Of a stretch of 64,000 bases of DNA, positions 17,125 through 27,307 are shown piece after piece (the stretch's first letter is position 1; each line of letters begins with the position of its first letter). The DNA lies in contig NZ_KI421511.1 of assembly GCF_000473265.1 (NCBI RefSeq), positions 1,229,731 to 1,293,730 on the forward strand. The letters are read 5' to 3'. Position numbers and translations under genes: made by a program. This DNA comes from Amycolatopsis thermoflava N1165. Lineage in GTDB: Bacteria > Actinomycetota > Actinomycetes > Mycobacteriales > Pseudonocardiaceae. The notes under the pieces are model-generated. The model saw only the letters and a program-made list of their open reading frames with translations. It did not search any database and had not been told where the DNA came from.

Positions 17125-18507
17125 TCAGGCCGCCATCGGCACGCCCGCGTCGGCGGCGCCGGTGAAGACGTCGTCGATGAGGACCACTCTCCGCCCGGCC
17201 CTGGCGAGCAGTGAGGCCGCGGCGGTCGCGCGGTAGCCGCTGGCGCAGTGCACCCACACCGGGCCCGCGGGGAGTTCGCCGATCCGGTGGGGGAGTTCGG
17301 GCAGGGGGATGTGCACGGCGCCGCGCACGTGGCCGTCCCGCCACTCGTGCGGCAGGCGGACGTCCAGCACCACCGCGGGCGGCGGGTAGGCGCCGGCATG
17401 CCCGTGCCGGAGCGCGGCGGCCAGGTCGGCGAACAACGCCGCGGGCAGGCTCGCCAGCCGCCCGGACCGGCCGCCCGCCCACTTCTCCGGGCTCCCACTG
17501 GCCGCGGCGGCGGGCCGGTCGATGCCGATGCGGGCCAGCTCCCGCTGCGCCTGGGCGACATCTACCGGGGTCTCGCCGAGCAGCGTGATCGGGGCGCCCC
17601 AGTCGATGAGCCAGCCCAGCCACGTCGCCATCGGACCGTCGAGGCCGAGGCTGACCGTGCCGGCCAGGTGCGAGTGCACGAACGCCTTGCGGGAGCGCAG
17701 GTCCACCACCCACTCGCCGTGGTCGATGCGCTGCCGCAGTTCGTCCGGTCCGGCGGTGCGGGCCGGGGTGAGGTCGATGGGATCGGGTCCGGCGGCGTTG
17801 CGCGGCCCCATGTGCGCGTAGTAGGCCGGGTGGACGTCCAGGCCGGCCAGGGTCTGCTCGACGAACTCGCCCTCGGCCAGCGTGAGTGCCGGGTTGTGCC
17901 GCCGTTCGCGGCCGATCGTGGAGGCTTCGCCGTCGGCCTGCCCGGCCGAGCAGAAGCTGCCGAACCCGTGGGTGGGCCAGACGGCCGCGCCGTCGGGCAG
18001 CAGGTCGGCGAGGCGGCGGGCGGACGAGTGCTGGTGGCGGGCCAGTTCGTGCGCGTGGTCCTGGCCGAGCAGATCGGTGCGGCCGGTGGTGCCCAGCAGC
18101 AGCGACCCGCCCGTGAACACGCCCTCGGGTCCGTCCGGTCCGTCGAGGACGTAGGACAGATGGTGGAAGGTGTGGCCCGGGGTGGCGACCGGCCGGATCC
18201 GCATCTGCCCGGACACCTCGATCACGTCCCCCTCGCGCACCGGAACGCGCTCGAACGGCACGTCGTCGGCCGCGGAAAGCCCGTAGCGCGCACCGGTGAG
18301 CCGGGCCAGGTGCAGCCCGCCGGACACGTAGTCGTTGTGCACGTGGGTTTCCAGCACCCACGCGACGCGGACCCCGAGCCGGCCCGCCAGCGCGGCGATC
18401 CGGTCGATGTCGCGTTGCGGGTCCACCACCACCGCGAGTTCTCCGTCGTGGGCGAGGTAGCTGCGGTCGCCCAGCGACGACGTCTCGATCACCCGTACAT
18501 CCAGCAT
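17125..18507 (-). CDS. Persulfide dioxygenase-like MBL-fold protein with two rhodanese domains
   Basis: A 460-residue protein: an N-terminal metallo-beta-lactamase domain (about 1-240) of the ETHE1/persulfide dioxygenase type, then two rhodanese domains. The metal motif is HVHNDY near residue 55, with Tyr where classical MBL enzymes have His, as usual for mono-iron members. The first rhodanese lacks the active Cys (LLGE in its place); the second keeps it in VHCASGYRA. It should oxidise low-molecular-weight persulfides to sulfite and move sulfane sulfur. ATG 18507 has GAAGGAGAAAG upstream. A CsoR-type palindrome 30 bases upstream and the CstR-like gene imply sulfide-responsive control. Confidence 0.9.
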   Translation of the reverse strand: MLDVRVIETSSLGDRSYLAHDGELAVVVDPQRDIDRIAALAGRLGVRVAWVLETHVHNDYVSGGLHLARLTGARYGLSAADDVPFERVPVREGDVIEVSGQMRIRPVATPGHTFHHLSYVLDGPDGPEGVFTGGSLLLGTTGRTDLLGQDHAHELARHQHSSARRLADLLPDGAAVWPTHGFGSFCSAGQADGEASTIGRERRHNPALTLAEGEFVEQTLAGLDVHPAYYAHMGPRNAAGPDPIDLTPARTAGPDELRQRIDHGEWVVDLRSRKAFVHSHLAGTVSLGLDGPMATWLGWLIDWGAPITLLGETPVDVAQAQRELARIGIDRPAAAASGSPEKWAGGRSGRLASLPAALFADLAAALRHGHAGAYPPPAVVLDVRLPHEWRDGHVRGAVHIPLPELPHRIGELPAGPVWVHCASGYRATAAASLLARAGRRVVLIDDVFTGAADAGVPMAA

Positions 18508-18536
18508 GGCCTTTCTCCTTCGGTTCGGCCTGGTCG

Positions 18537-18550
18537 TACCCCGGGGGGTA
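18537..18550. promoter_or_regulatory. CsoR/CstR-type operator before the persulfide dioxygenase
   Basis: TACCCCGGGGGGTA is a near-perfect palindrome 30 bases upstream of the dioxygenase start and 43 bases after the CstR-like gene's stop. CsoR-family repressors bind TACCC...GGGTA type sites. Similar sites lie at 19081 and 23092. Confidence 0.7.
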
Positions 18551-18592
18551 TGTGGCGACGACACCCCGGCGCCGCACGGACGGCGCCGGGGG

Positions 18593-19046
<454 letters not shown>

Positions 19047-19080
19047 CGGTGAACCTCCTTGGTTCCGCTGGCATCCACGG

Positions 19081-19094
19081 TACCCCCGGGGGTA
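19081..19094. promoter_or_regulatory. Perfect CsoR/CstR-type palindrome
   Basis: TACCCCCGGGGGTA is a perfect 14-base palindrome, 35 bases before the start of the 52-residue Cys-rich gene that heads the CstR operon. It is the best of three such sites in 17-23 kb and probably mediates CstR autoregulation. Confidence 0.75.
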
Positions 19095-19196
19095 TCGAGA
19101 TCGCCACGGGCGACCGGGCCCTGCTCCGGTTCGCCTGCCCCGCGCGTATCGCTGCGCGGATCTTCGCGATCCAGGAAACCGGAGGTGGCGCAGCGA

Positions 19197-19230
19197 AAGA
19201 CCGCGGCCGGCGGGCGCCGGCCGCGGTCTT
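19197..19230 (-). terminator. Strong hairpin downstream of copA
   Basis: AAGACCGCGGCCGGCG (19197-19212) and CGCCGGCCGCGGTCTT (19215-19230) are perfect 16-base arms. It begins 10 bases after the copA stop on the minus strand and would end the copper operon transcript. Confidence 0.85.
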
Positions 19231-19239
19231 CGTCACGAT

Positions 19240-21555
<2,316 letters not shown>

Positions 21556-21570
21556 CGTGGTTCTCCTCGA

Positions 21571-22509
21571 TCAGCCGTGGCTGTGGCCGTGGCCGGTGGC
21601 GGGCGGTGCGGTGGGCGCGCTGCCCGCGGTCGGCACTGTGAACTCGGCCGTGCGGACCTGGCCCGCGTGCTGGAAGTCGAGGAAGAGCCGGTAGGTGCCG
21701 GCGGAGGGGACTTCGGCGTGGAACGTGACGCCCGGCCCCGGCTTCGTCGTCCAGTCGCCCGGGCTGCCGTCCGGGTGGACGTGCAGGTAGGCGAGGTCGC
21801 CTTCGCGCAGGGCCACGAGGTGCCCGTAGGCGCCGAGGTAGGGCTGCAGGTCGGTGACGTCGTGGCCGTCCTTGGTGACGGTGGCCGTCACCTTCGACGT
21901 CTGTCCCGGGGTCAGTTCGCCGTCGAGCCGGACCTGGTAGCCGTCCACTTCCGCGACCCGCGAGGGCGCGTGGGCCCGTGGCTGGAAGTCGCCGGCCGCG
22001 GCGAGGTCGACGCCGAGGGTGGTGGCCTGGCCGCCGGTGGGCGTGAAGTCGGCGAAGGCGCGGTAGCTGCCGGCGTCGGCGACGGCCAGCGGTACCGTCC
22101 AGGTGCCGTCGGCGGCCATTTCCGGGTGCACGTGCTGGAATCCGGCGGTGTCGCGGCGCACCACGATCAGATGCATGCGCTTGTCGTGCTCGACGTCGAA
22201 CGCGGTGACCGCGTTGCCGTCGGGTCCGGTGATCCGGAAGGCGAACTGGTTGGTGGTCCCGGTGGTCAGCGTCGTGCGGGTGGGCGTGAGGGTGTAACCG
22301 CCCCTGGACGACGCCAGCCCCGCGGGCTGGTCGGGTTGCGTGGTCTCCGCGACAGTGCCGCTGTGGCTGTCTCCGTGCGCGGCGTCCTCGGCGCCACGCG
22401 TGCCAGCTTCGCTGGTGACGGGACCGACAGCGGTGCCGATCGCCCAGGCGCCACCGGCGACCAGGACGAGCGCCGCACCGTAGGCGGAGAGCTTCCCTGC
22501 AGTGTTCAT
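21571..22509 (-). CDS. Exported, His-rich copper-cluster protein with immunoglobulin-like repeats
   Basis: A 312-residue protein with one N-terminal signal or anchor helix (residues 8-30) and an extracytoplasmic region with two related beta domains. Each contains a His-rich loop (FQHVHPEM in the first half, YLHVHPDG in the second) and a GTYRLFLDF/GSYRAFADF strand. A His-rich tail (GHGHSHG) ends it. HxH loops and the His tail suggest extracellular metal binding. It lies between copZ and copA and is probably a copper-binding partner of the exporter. The family is seen in actinobacterial cop operons but is poorly characterised. Confidence 0.75.
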   Translation of the reverse strand: MNTAGKLSAYGAALVLVAGGAWAIGTAVGPVTSEAGTRGAEDAAHGDSHSGTVAETTQPDQPAGLASSRGGYTLTPTRTTLTTGTTNQFAFRITGPDGNAVTAFDVEHDKRMHLIVVRRDTAGFQHVHPEMAADGTWTVPLAVADAGSYRAFADFTPTGGQATTLGVDLAAAGDFQPRAHAPSRVAEVDGYQVRLDGELTPGQTSKVTATVTKDGHDVTDLQPYLGAYGHLVALREGDLAYLHVHPDGSPGDWTTKPGPGVTFHAEVPSAGTYRLFLDFQHAGQVRTAEFTVPTAGSAPTAPPATGHGHSHG

Positions 22510-22534
22510 GACATTCCTGTCCTCGGGCCGGCCG

Positions 22535-22741
22535 CTACGCGGTCAGCTGGTAACCGGCTTCTTCGACGGCGGCGCGCACCGCGTCGGTGGTGAGCGCGAT
22601 TTCGCTGGTGACGGTGACCTTGCCGGTGGGCAGATCCACCGCGACGTCGGTGACGCCGGGGATCTCACCGACCTCCTCGGTCACCGAAGCCACGCAGTGC
22701 CCGCAGGTCATGCCGGTCACGGTGTAGGTCTGCTGAGTCAT
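22535..22741 (-). CDS. copZ: Copper chaperone CopZ-like (heavy-metal-associated domain)
   Basis: A 68-residue single HMA domain with the copper site MTCGHC (Cys 13, Cys 16) and a C-terminal AVEEAGYQL helix. It should bind Cu(I) in the cytoplasm and hand it to the CopA N-terminal domain. It follows csoR after 21 bases and precedes the exported His-rich gene, in line with a single copper-induced operon. Confidence 0.93.
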   Translation of the reverse strand: MTQQTYTVTGMTCGHCVASVTEEVGEIPGVTDVAVDLPTGKVTVTSEIALTTDAVRAAVEEAGYQLTA

Positions 22742-22762
22742 CTGTCTCTTCCCTTCTCCTGG

Positions 22763-23044
22763 TCAGGAACGGACCAGCCGGGCGATGGCTTCGCTGGCCT
22801 CGCGCACCTTCGCGTCGGCCGTGTCGCCGCCCACGGCGATCGCTTCGGCCACGCAGTGCTTGAGGTGCTCGTCCATCAGGCCCAGCGACACCGACTGCAG
22901 GGCCTTCGTGGCCGCGGCGATCTGGGTGAGCACGTCGATGCAGTACTCGTCGTTCTCGACCATCCGCTGCAGGCCCCGGATCTGCCCTTCGATCCGGCGC
23001 AGCCGGGTGAGGTAGCCGTCCTTGTCGCTGGTGTAACCCCGCAT
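22763..23044 (-). CDS. csoR: Copper-sensing repressor CsoR
   Basis: A 93-residue CsoR-family repressor with the complete Cu(I) site: Cys 35, His 60, Cys 64. Apo-CsoR binds operator DNA and Cu(I) releases it. It heads the copper operon, and a TACCC/GGGGTA-type site lies 48 bases upstream. Comparison with the 18593 paralogue, which has Gly at position 60, separates the copper sensor from the presumed persulfide sensor. Confidence 0.95.
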   Translation of the reverse strand: MRGYTSDKDGYLTRLRRIEGQIRGLQRMVENDEYCIDVLTQIAAATKALQSVSLGLMDEHLKHCVAEAIAVGGDTADAKVREASEAIARLVRS

Positions 23045-23091
23045 CGTTCCTTCTCCTCACGTCGGCCCGGTGGCGCCGACACCGAGATTTA

Positions 23092-23106
23092 TACCCTAGG
23101 GGGGTA
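23092..23106. promoter_or_regulatory. CsoR operator upstream of the copper operon
   Basis: TACCCTAGGGGGGTA is an imperfect palindrome of the CsoR type, 48 bases before the csoR start. It overlaps an AT-richer TTATACCCT stretch that could include a -10 element, a fitting place for repression. Confidence 0.75.
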
Positions 23107-23203
23107 CCGTAGTCAAACAACGGGGCGGAGATCGTCTCCACAGTGGAACGACTGGCCGCCGCCGGCGCGACGGGCCGATCAGCCGGTCACGCGGGCCGGG
23201 ACG

Positions 23204-23773
23204 TCACTGAACCCGGGTGGCGATGCCCGGGTAGCCGAGGATGAGGCCGTGCCGGTCGTAGGTCAGGCGGCAGGTGAAGTCGAATCGCGGCGCGGCGTAG
23301 TCGTAGTGCCCGTTGGCCAATCGGGAGTAGCTCTGGTCCAGGCGGTCCACCGCGAGCCCGACCGCGCGGACGTACGCGGCCGGTGCCTGCACCGCCTGCC
23401 CGGTGGGCAGCTGCAGCCGGTGCACGGGGAAGGTGTTGGTCATCGCCGAGGCCTCCAGGTCGAGGTCCAGGCAGCCGTCCAGTTCGGGCGCGGCGACGCC
23501 GTCCACCTGCCAGTGACCCTCGCCGTCGGTGTCGATCACCCTGACCAGGGTGGCGCCGCCGCTGCGGCCGGTGATCCGCGCGGACCTGGTCCGCCACGAC
23601 TCGTCCAGGTGGATCATGTAGTCGACGATCCAGGACTCGCCGTCCTCGGTGGCCGTGGTGGTGCCCTCCACCCGGCAACCACCCCGCTCCGCGGCGAAGA
23701 ACGCGACTTCGAACCCGGCGCGAGCCCCCAGGTGCCGCCACGACGCGACCGGGGGCAGCGGGTCGAACGGCAT
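23204..23773 (-). CDS. Putative glycolipid-binding protein
   Basis: A 189-residue soluble protein matching the putative glycolipid-binding family (PF06475): the N-terminal WRHLGARAGFEVA segment, a central beta-barrel region (TATEDGESWIVDYMIHLD) and YDRHGLILGYPGIA at the C-terminus. A bacterial member's structure suggested lipid-type ligands; the true ligand is unknown. ATG 23773 is selected because homology begins there. It is a stand-alone gene downstream of the copper operon, next to a broken SDR gene on the other strand. Confidence 0.75.
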   Translation of the reverse strand: MPFDPLPPVASWRHLGARAGFEVAFFAAERGGCRVEGTTTATEDGESWIVDYMIHLDESWRTRSARITGRSGGATLVRVIDTDGEGHWQVDGVAAPELDGCLDLDLEASAMTNTFPVHRLQLPTGQAVQAPAAYVRAVGLAVDRLDQSYSRLANGHYDYAAPRFDFTCRLTYDRHGLILGYPGIATRVQ

Positions 23774-23877
23774 CGGCGACCTCCGTGTGATCGGTACCGG
23801 AAGAACTGCCCGGCGCGCCTGCCGGTTCAACGACAAGTCTAATCCGACAGGTGTCAGAAAGCGTGGTAGGAAAGGCG

Positions 23878-24153
23878 ATGCCGGAGTCCACATCGGACAT
23901 CCCGGTGCCCGAACTCGCCGGCAGGCTCGCCGTGGTCGCCGGAGCCGGCGACGGCGTCGGCCTGGGGCTTGCGACCCGGCCGCGGGCGCGGAGGTCGTCC
24001 TGCCGGTCCGCAACCCGCGCAAGGCGAGGCCACGATCGCGAAGATTCGCCGCCGGCACCCCCACGCTGCGGGACCTGGACCTGTCCTTGGTCCACATCCT
24101 GGTCAACGATGTCCCGCCCCCGGCGTGGCGCCGACGAACCTGCTCGCCGCGCG
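23878..24153 (+). pseudogene. Short-chain dehydrogenase remnant, frameshifted and internally deleted
   Basis: From ATG 23878 the frame reads ELAGRLAVVAGAGDGVGLGLA, a normal SDR nucleotide-binding start. Homology then moves to another frame (AGAEVVLPVRNPRK, then LRDLDLS) and later gives only the tail motif VAPTNLLAAR. The catalytic Tyr-Lys region is absent and the whole remnant is under 100 codons, against about 300 for the family. It occupies the 23774-24201 gap. Confidence 0.7.
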
Positions 24154-24201
24154 CTGACCGGCAGCGCCGTGCCAGCCGGGTGAGCTGGGCACCAGGCCCG
24201 G

Positions 24202-25035
24202 TCAGGCGGCGTCGAAGTCCACCGAACGGCCGAGCGCCGCCCACTTCGTGTCCTCGGCGACCAGCTTCGCCATCCCCTCCCGGACGATCTCCACGCCGTC
24301 GGAGCCCAGCACCAGGTGCAGGGGCGGCTCGTCCATTTCGGCGACGTCCAGCAGCACGCGCGCGACCTTGGCCGGGTCGATCGGCTCCTTGCCGCGCTTG
24401 CTGCGCAGGTGCTCGAACAGCGGCGCGAACACGGGCTCGTACCGCTCGTGGTAGGGCCGCATCACCATCGACGGGCCGGACCAGTCTGTCCGCATCAAGC
24501 CCGGCTCGGCCATCGTCACCTTGATGCCGAGGTGCCGGACCTCGTCGTTCAGCACGCCGGAAAAGCCCTCGGTCGCGAATTTCGCGCTCTGGTACGCCGA
24601 GACCGCCGGCGCGGTGCCACGACCGCCGATCGAAGTCACCTGGATGAAATGCCCCGACCCCTGCTCGAGGAACACCGGCAACGCCGCCTTCGTGACGTGC
24701 ACGGTGCCGAAGAAGACGGTTTCGACCTGGTCCCGGAAGTCCGCCAGGTCGACCTCCTCGATCGAGGTCATGTTGGCGTACCCCGCGTTGTTCACCACCA
24801 CGTCCAGCCGGCCGAACCGCGCCACCGCGGCGGCGACCGCCGCCTTGGCCTGCGCGTAGTCGGTCACGTCCAGCGCGAACCGCAGCACGTTGCCGCCGTA
24901 GCGGTCCGCCAGGTCCTGCAGCGCGCCGATGTCGCGGGCGGTCGCCACCACCCGGTGGCCCGCGGCGAGCGCCTCTTCGGCGATCGACCGCCCCAGTCCG
25001 CGTGAACTGCCCGTGACCAGCCACACCTTCGTCAT
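24202..25035 (-). CDS. Short-chain dehydrogenase/reductase
   Basis: A 277-residue classical SDR: NAD(P) loop TGSSRGLG at residues 8-15, NNAGYAN near residue 83, Ser in VTSIGG and the catalytic pair in AYQSAK. The TSIEEVDLADFRDQVETVFFGTVHVTKA region fits the broad oxidoreductase group close to retinol-dehydrogenase-like SDRs. ATG 25035 follows a GGTGGAGA-type ribosome site. It is divergent from a TetR gene and shares a 47-base inverted repeat with it, so it is the probable target. The substrate is unknown. Confidence 0.88.
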   Translation of the reverse strand: MTKVWLVTGSSRGLGRSIAEEALAAGHRVVATARDIGALQDLADRYGGNVLRFALDVTDYAQAKAAVAAAVARFGRLDVVVNNAGYANMTSIEEVDLADFRDQVETVFFGTVHVTKAALPVFLEQGSGHFIQVTSIGGRGTAPAVSAYQSAKFATEGFSGVLNDEVRHLGIKVTMAEPGLMRTDWSGPSMVMRPYHERYEPVFAPLFEHLRSKRGKEPIDPAKVARVLLDVAEMDEPPLHLVLGSDGVEIVREGMAKLVAEDTKWAALGRSVDFDAA

Positions 25036-25065
25036 GTCTCCACCTTTCCGATGTCCTGACCCGAC

Positions 25066-25112
25066 GTTAATACAACGCCGTTGCACTAACAAGGCAACGG
25101 CGTTGCGTTAAC
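25066..25112. promoter_or_regulatory. Inverted-repeat operator between SDR and TetR genes
   Basis: CAACGCCGTTG (25073-25083) and CAACGGCGTTG (25095-25105) are reverse complements; outer GTTAA / GTTAAC elements extend the symmetry. The array covers both divergent promoters and is the likely binding site of the adjacent TetR protein. Confidence 0.75.
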
Positions 25113-25120
25113 ATGTCTGC

Positions 25121-25774
25121 GTGGTCACATCGGAGTTCCAGCGAGCGCGCCGTCCCGAGCACAAGGAACAGCGGCGCGAGGCGATCCTGGCCGCGGCGCG
25201 CAGGCTGGCCACCCGCGACGGCGTGCGGGCGGTCAGCCTCGGCGACATCGCGGCCGAGGTGGGCGTGCACAAGTCGGCGCTGCTGCGGTACTTCGAGACG
25301 CGCGAGGAGATCTATCTCCGGCTGACCGCCGAGTGCTGGGCGGAGTGGGCCGGGGCGCTGCGCGCGGAACTGCCCGCGGCGGAGTCCGCACCCGCCGCGG
25401 TCGCGGCGGTGATCACCCGCACGCTGGTGGAACGGCCGTTGTTCTGCGACCTGCTCACCCACGCCCCGCTCAGCCTCGAACGGCACGTCTCGATGGAGTC
25501 GGTCCGCGCGTACAAGGTCGGTGCGATCGAGCGGGTGAACGAGATCTCCGGACTGCTCGGTGACGCGCTGCCCGGGCTGGGCGTGGACGGCGGGCGGAAG
25601 GCGGTCACCGCCGTCACCGCCTTCGCGGCGACGCTCTGGCAGGTCTCGCACCCGCCGGAGACCCTGGCGGCCTTCTACGCGGAGGAGCCGGAGTTCGGGC
25701 ACTCCGTCCTGGACTTCGCCGCACGACTGGAGGAACTGACCGCGGCCGTCCTCGCGGGGCTGGTCCAGGGCTGA
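25121..25774 (+). CDS. TetR family regulator
   Basis: A 217-residue TetR repressor. The helix-turn-helix is at about residues 20-65 (REAILAAARRLATRDGV, then VGVHKSALLRYFETREE); the ligand domain begins near 75 and resembles TetR_C proteins beside oxidoreductases. The GTG at 25121 is taken as start. It is divergent from the SDR gene with a strong inverted repeat between them. I infer control of that SDR and of itself; the inducer is unknown. Confidence 0.9.
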   Translation: MVTSEFQRARRPEHKEQRREAILAAARRLATRDGVRAVSLGDIAAEVGVHKSALLRYFETREEIYLRLTAECWAEWAGALRAELPAAESAPAAVAAVITRTLVERPLFCDLLTHAPLSLERHVSMESVRAYKVGAIERVNEISGLLGDALPGLGVDGGRKAVTAVTAFAATLWQVSHPPETLAAFYAEEPEFGHSVLDFAARLEELTAAVLAGLVQG

Positions 25775-25785
25775 GCGGTCACGCC

Positions 25786-25905
25786 TAGATCACGCCGCCG
25801 GCACGGCGACGCCGGTCAGCTCCTCGGAGATCTCCCACATCCGGCGGGCGCGCTTCGAGCAGGTTCGTCGGCGTCACGCCGGGGTGGGACAGGATGCTCG
25901 TGAAA
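25786..25905 (-). pseudogene. SDR C-terminal fragment
   Basis: Minus-strand codons read LSHPGVTPTNLLEA and then, after a one-base frame change, RRMWEISEELTGV with a stop. Both motifs are the standard C-terminal end of a short-chain dehydrogenase (HPGxxxTNL, then LWxxSExLTG). No upstream SDR sequence remains; the fragment is joined directly to the end of the ABC permease remnant. Confidence 0.55.
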
Positions 25906-26454
25906 TCTTGCGGCGGTAGGCGAGCGTGGCGAAGAAGTAGGCCACGACGAGGATCCCGGCGCGCCAGGCGAGCACGATCCGGATGTCGCCGCCGACCGGC
26001 TGCCGCGTGAACAGGTCGCGGATCGAGTCGACGATGGACGTCACCGGCTGGTGCTCGGCGAACGCGCGCACCGGGCCGGGCATCGTGCCGGTGGGCACGA
26101 ACGCCGAGCTGACGAACGGCAGGAAGAGGAGCGGGTAGGCGAACGCGTTCGCGCCGTCGGCCGACTTCGCGGTCAGGCCGGGGATGACCGCGATCCAGGT
26201 CAGCGCCAGGGTGAACAGGACCAGGATGCCGGCGACCGCGAGCCAGGACAGCACCCCCGCGCTCGAGCGGAAACCCATCAGCAGCGCCACGCCCACCACG
26301 ACCACGACCGAGATCCGCCGAACACGTAGACGAAGAGGAGCATGAAGGCGATCGGCATGATCGCGGTGGTGATGATCGTGTCCAGGCTGCGCGTGATGTG
26401 CCGCGGTGACCGTCCCAACAGGACGGCGGTGTCACCGGCGAAGTGCTTGTTCAT
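25906..26454 (-). pseudogene. ABC-2 type transporter permease (DrrB-like), deleted and frameshifted
   Basis: The ATG at 26454 opens an N-terminus typical of DrrB-type permeases (RSPRHITRSLDTI, then PIAFMLLFVYVFGG). Near 26310 the frame breaks and about 60 residues are missing. Homology resumes in another frame with VALLMGFRS, AYPLLFLPFVSSAFVP and VTSIVDSIRDL, ending in FFATLAYRRK. An intact permease is about 250 residues. It follows a broken ATPase gene, so the whole exporter is non-functional. Confidence 0.75.
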
Positions 26455-26797
26455 CGTGCCTCCGCGCCGCCGGCGCCGACGAGCGCGACGAGCACGAGGT
26501 GCTCGCGCCCGGTGAGGATCCCGTCGACGGCGGCGAACTGCCCGGTGAGGCTGATCGATTCCCGCACGCGCTCCGGTTGCGCCGCCACGTCGAAGCCGCC
26601 GACGCGCGCCGTTCCCGCGTCCGCCTCTTGAGGAGCGTGGACAGGATCCTGATGACGGTCGTCTTGCTTGCCCCGTTGGCGCCGAGCAGCGCGAAGATGC
26701 TGCCCGGGGCGACGTGGAAGTCCACGCCCCGCAGCACCCGCAGGTCCCGGTACGACTTCTCCAGTCCGCGGACGCGGATCGCCGGTTCCGGGGTCAT
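26455..26797 (-). pseudogene. ABC transporter ATPase (DrrA-like), truncated
   Basis: The ATG at 26797 begins a daunorubicin-exporter-type ATPase ([21 protein letters not shown]). The Walker A is altered (GANGASKTT, with Ser where the conserved Gly should be). After LSTLLKRR the frame shifts, continues as a degraded [21 protein letters not shown]-like stretch, and stops before the signature and Walker B motifs. Only about 110 of over 300 residues remain. Confidence 0.75.
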
Positions 26798-27057
26798 CTC
26801 CGCTCCGCCCGCTCCGCGTCGTCGATCGCCTTCGTCAGGCGGGCGCGTTCCTTGTCGATCCAGCGCTTGCCGCTGTAGGACTGGGCGAAGGTCTCGGCGA
26901 ACTCGACCGGGTCGTCGCCCGCGATGGCCCGCACCGGCGTGCCGTCGGCGACGGCGCGGCGCGGCTCGCGCAGCGCCTCGATCCGGGCCCGGTACCGCTT
27001 CCAGTCCTTCTTCTGCTCGAGCGAGCCGGTGACCAGCTCGATCCACTTCGGTGCCAT
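26794..27057 (-). pseudogene. DUF1048 family protein with in-frame internal deletion
   Basis: An 87-codon frame with both ends of an actinobacterial DUF1048 protein: [19 protein letters not shown] at the start and [11 protein letters not shown], then [14 protein letters not shown] at the end. About 40 central residues expected in the family are missing between EALREPRRA and VADGTPVRA, although the frame is kept. The frame could be translated. DUF1048 genes usually accompany PadR regulators and DrrAB-type exporters, and all three partners are also damaged here. Confidence 0.65.
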
Positions 27058-27058
27058 G

Positions 27059-27300
27059 TCAGTTCTCCCCGTTGCGTAGATGTGCCAGTCGTTCCGAGAG
27101 GAATCCCGAGGTCCGCCAGAACTCGTCGAGGTACTGCCGCCCCTGCGCGTTGAGCGAATACACCTTGCGCGGCGCGCCCTTCTCGGACGGAACCTGTGCC
27201 ACGTCGACGTAGCCGCGCTGCTCGAGCCTGACCAGCAGCGCGCAGGCGGCGCCCTCGGCGGGGCCGGCGCTCGAGAGCCGCCCGGCCCGCGGTCCGCGGC
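27059..27300 (-). pseudogene. PadR-family regulator, N-terminus missing
   Basis: The frame ending at 27059 reads EGAACALLVRLEQRGYV, then GAPRKVYSLNAQGRQYLDEF, the recognition helix, wing and C-terminal part of a PadR winged-helix protein. The conserved N-terminal helix is absent and no start codon lies in a suitable place; the homology stops abruptly beside the 3' end of the APC permease gene. It would have regulated the adjacent, also broken, exporter genes. Confidence 0.7.
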
Positions 27301-27307
27301 GGCGCGC

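Noticed and set aside
15168-17561. Minus-strand open frame of 797 codons opposite the USP genes
   Set aside because: It crosses a strong terminator and several genes with USP motifs. The frame is a codon-bias artefact.
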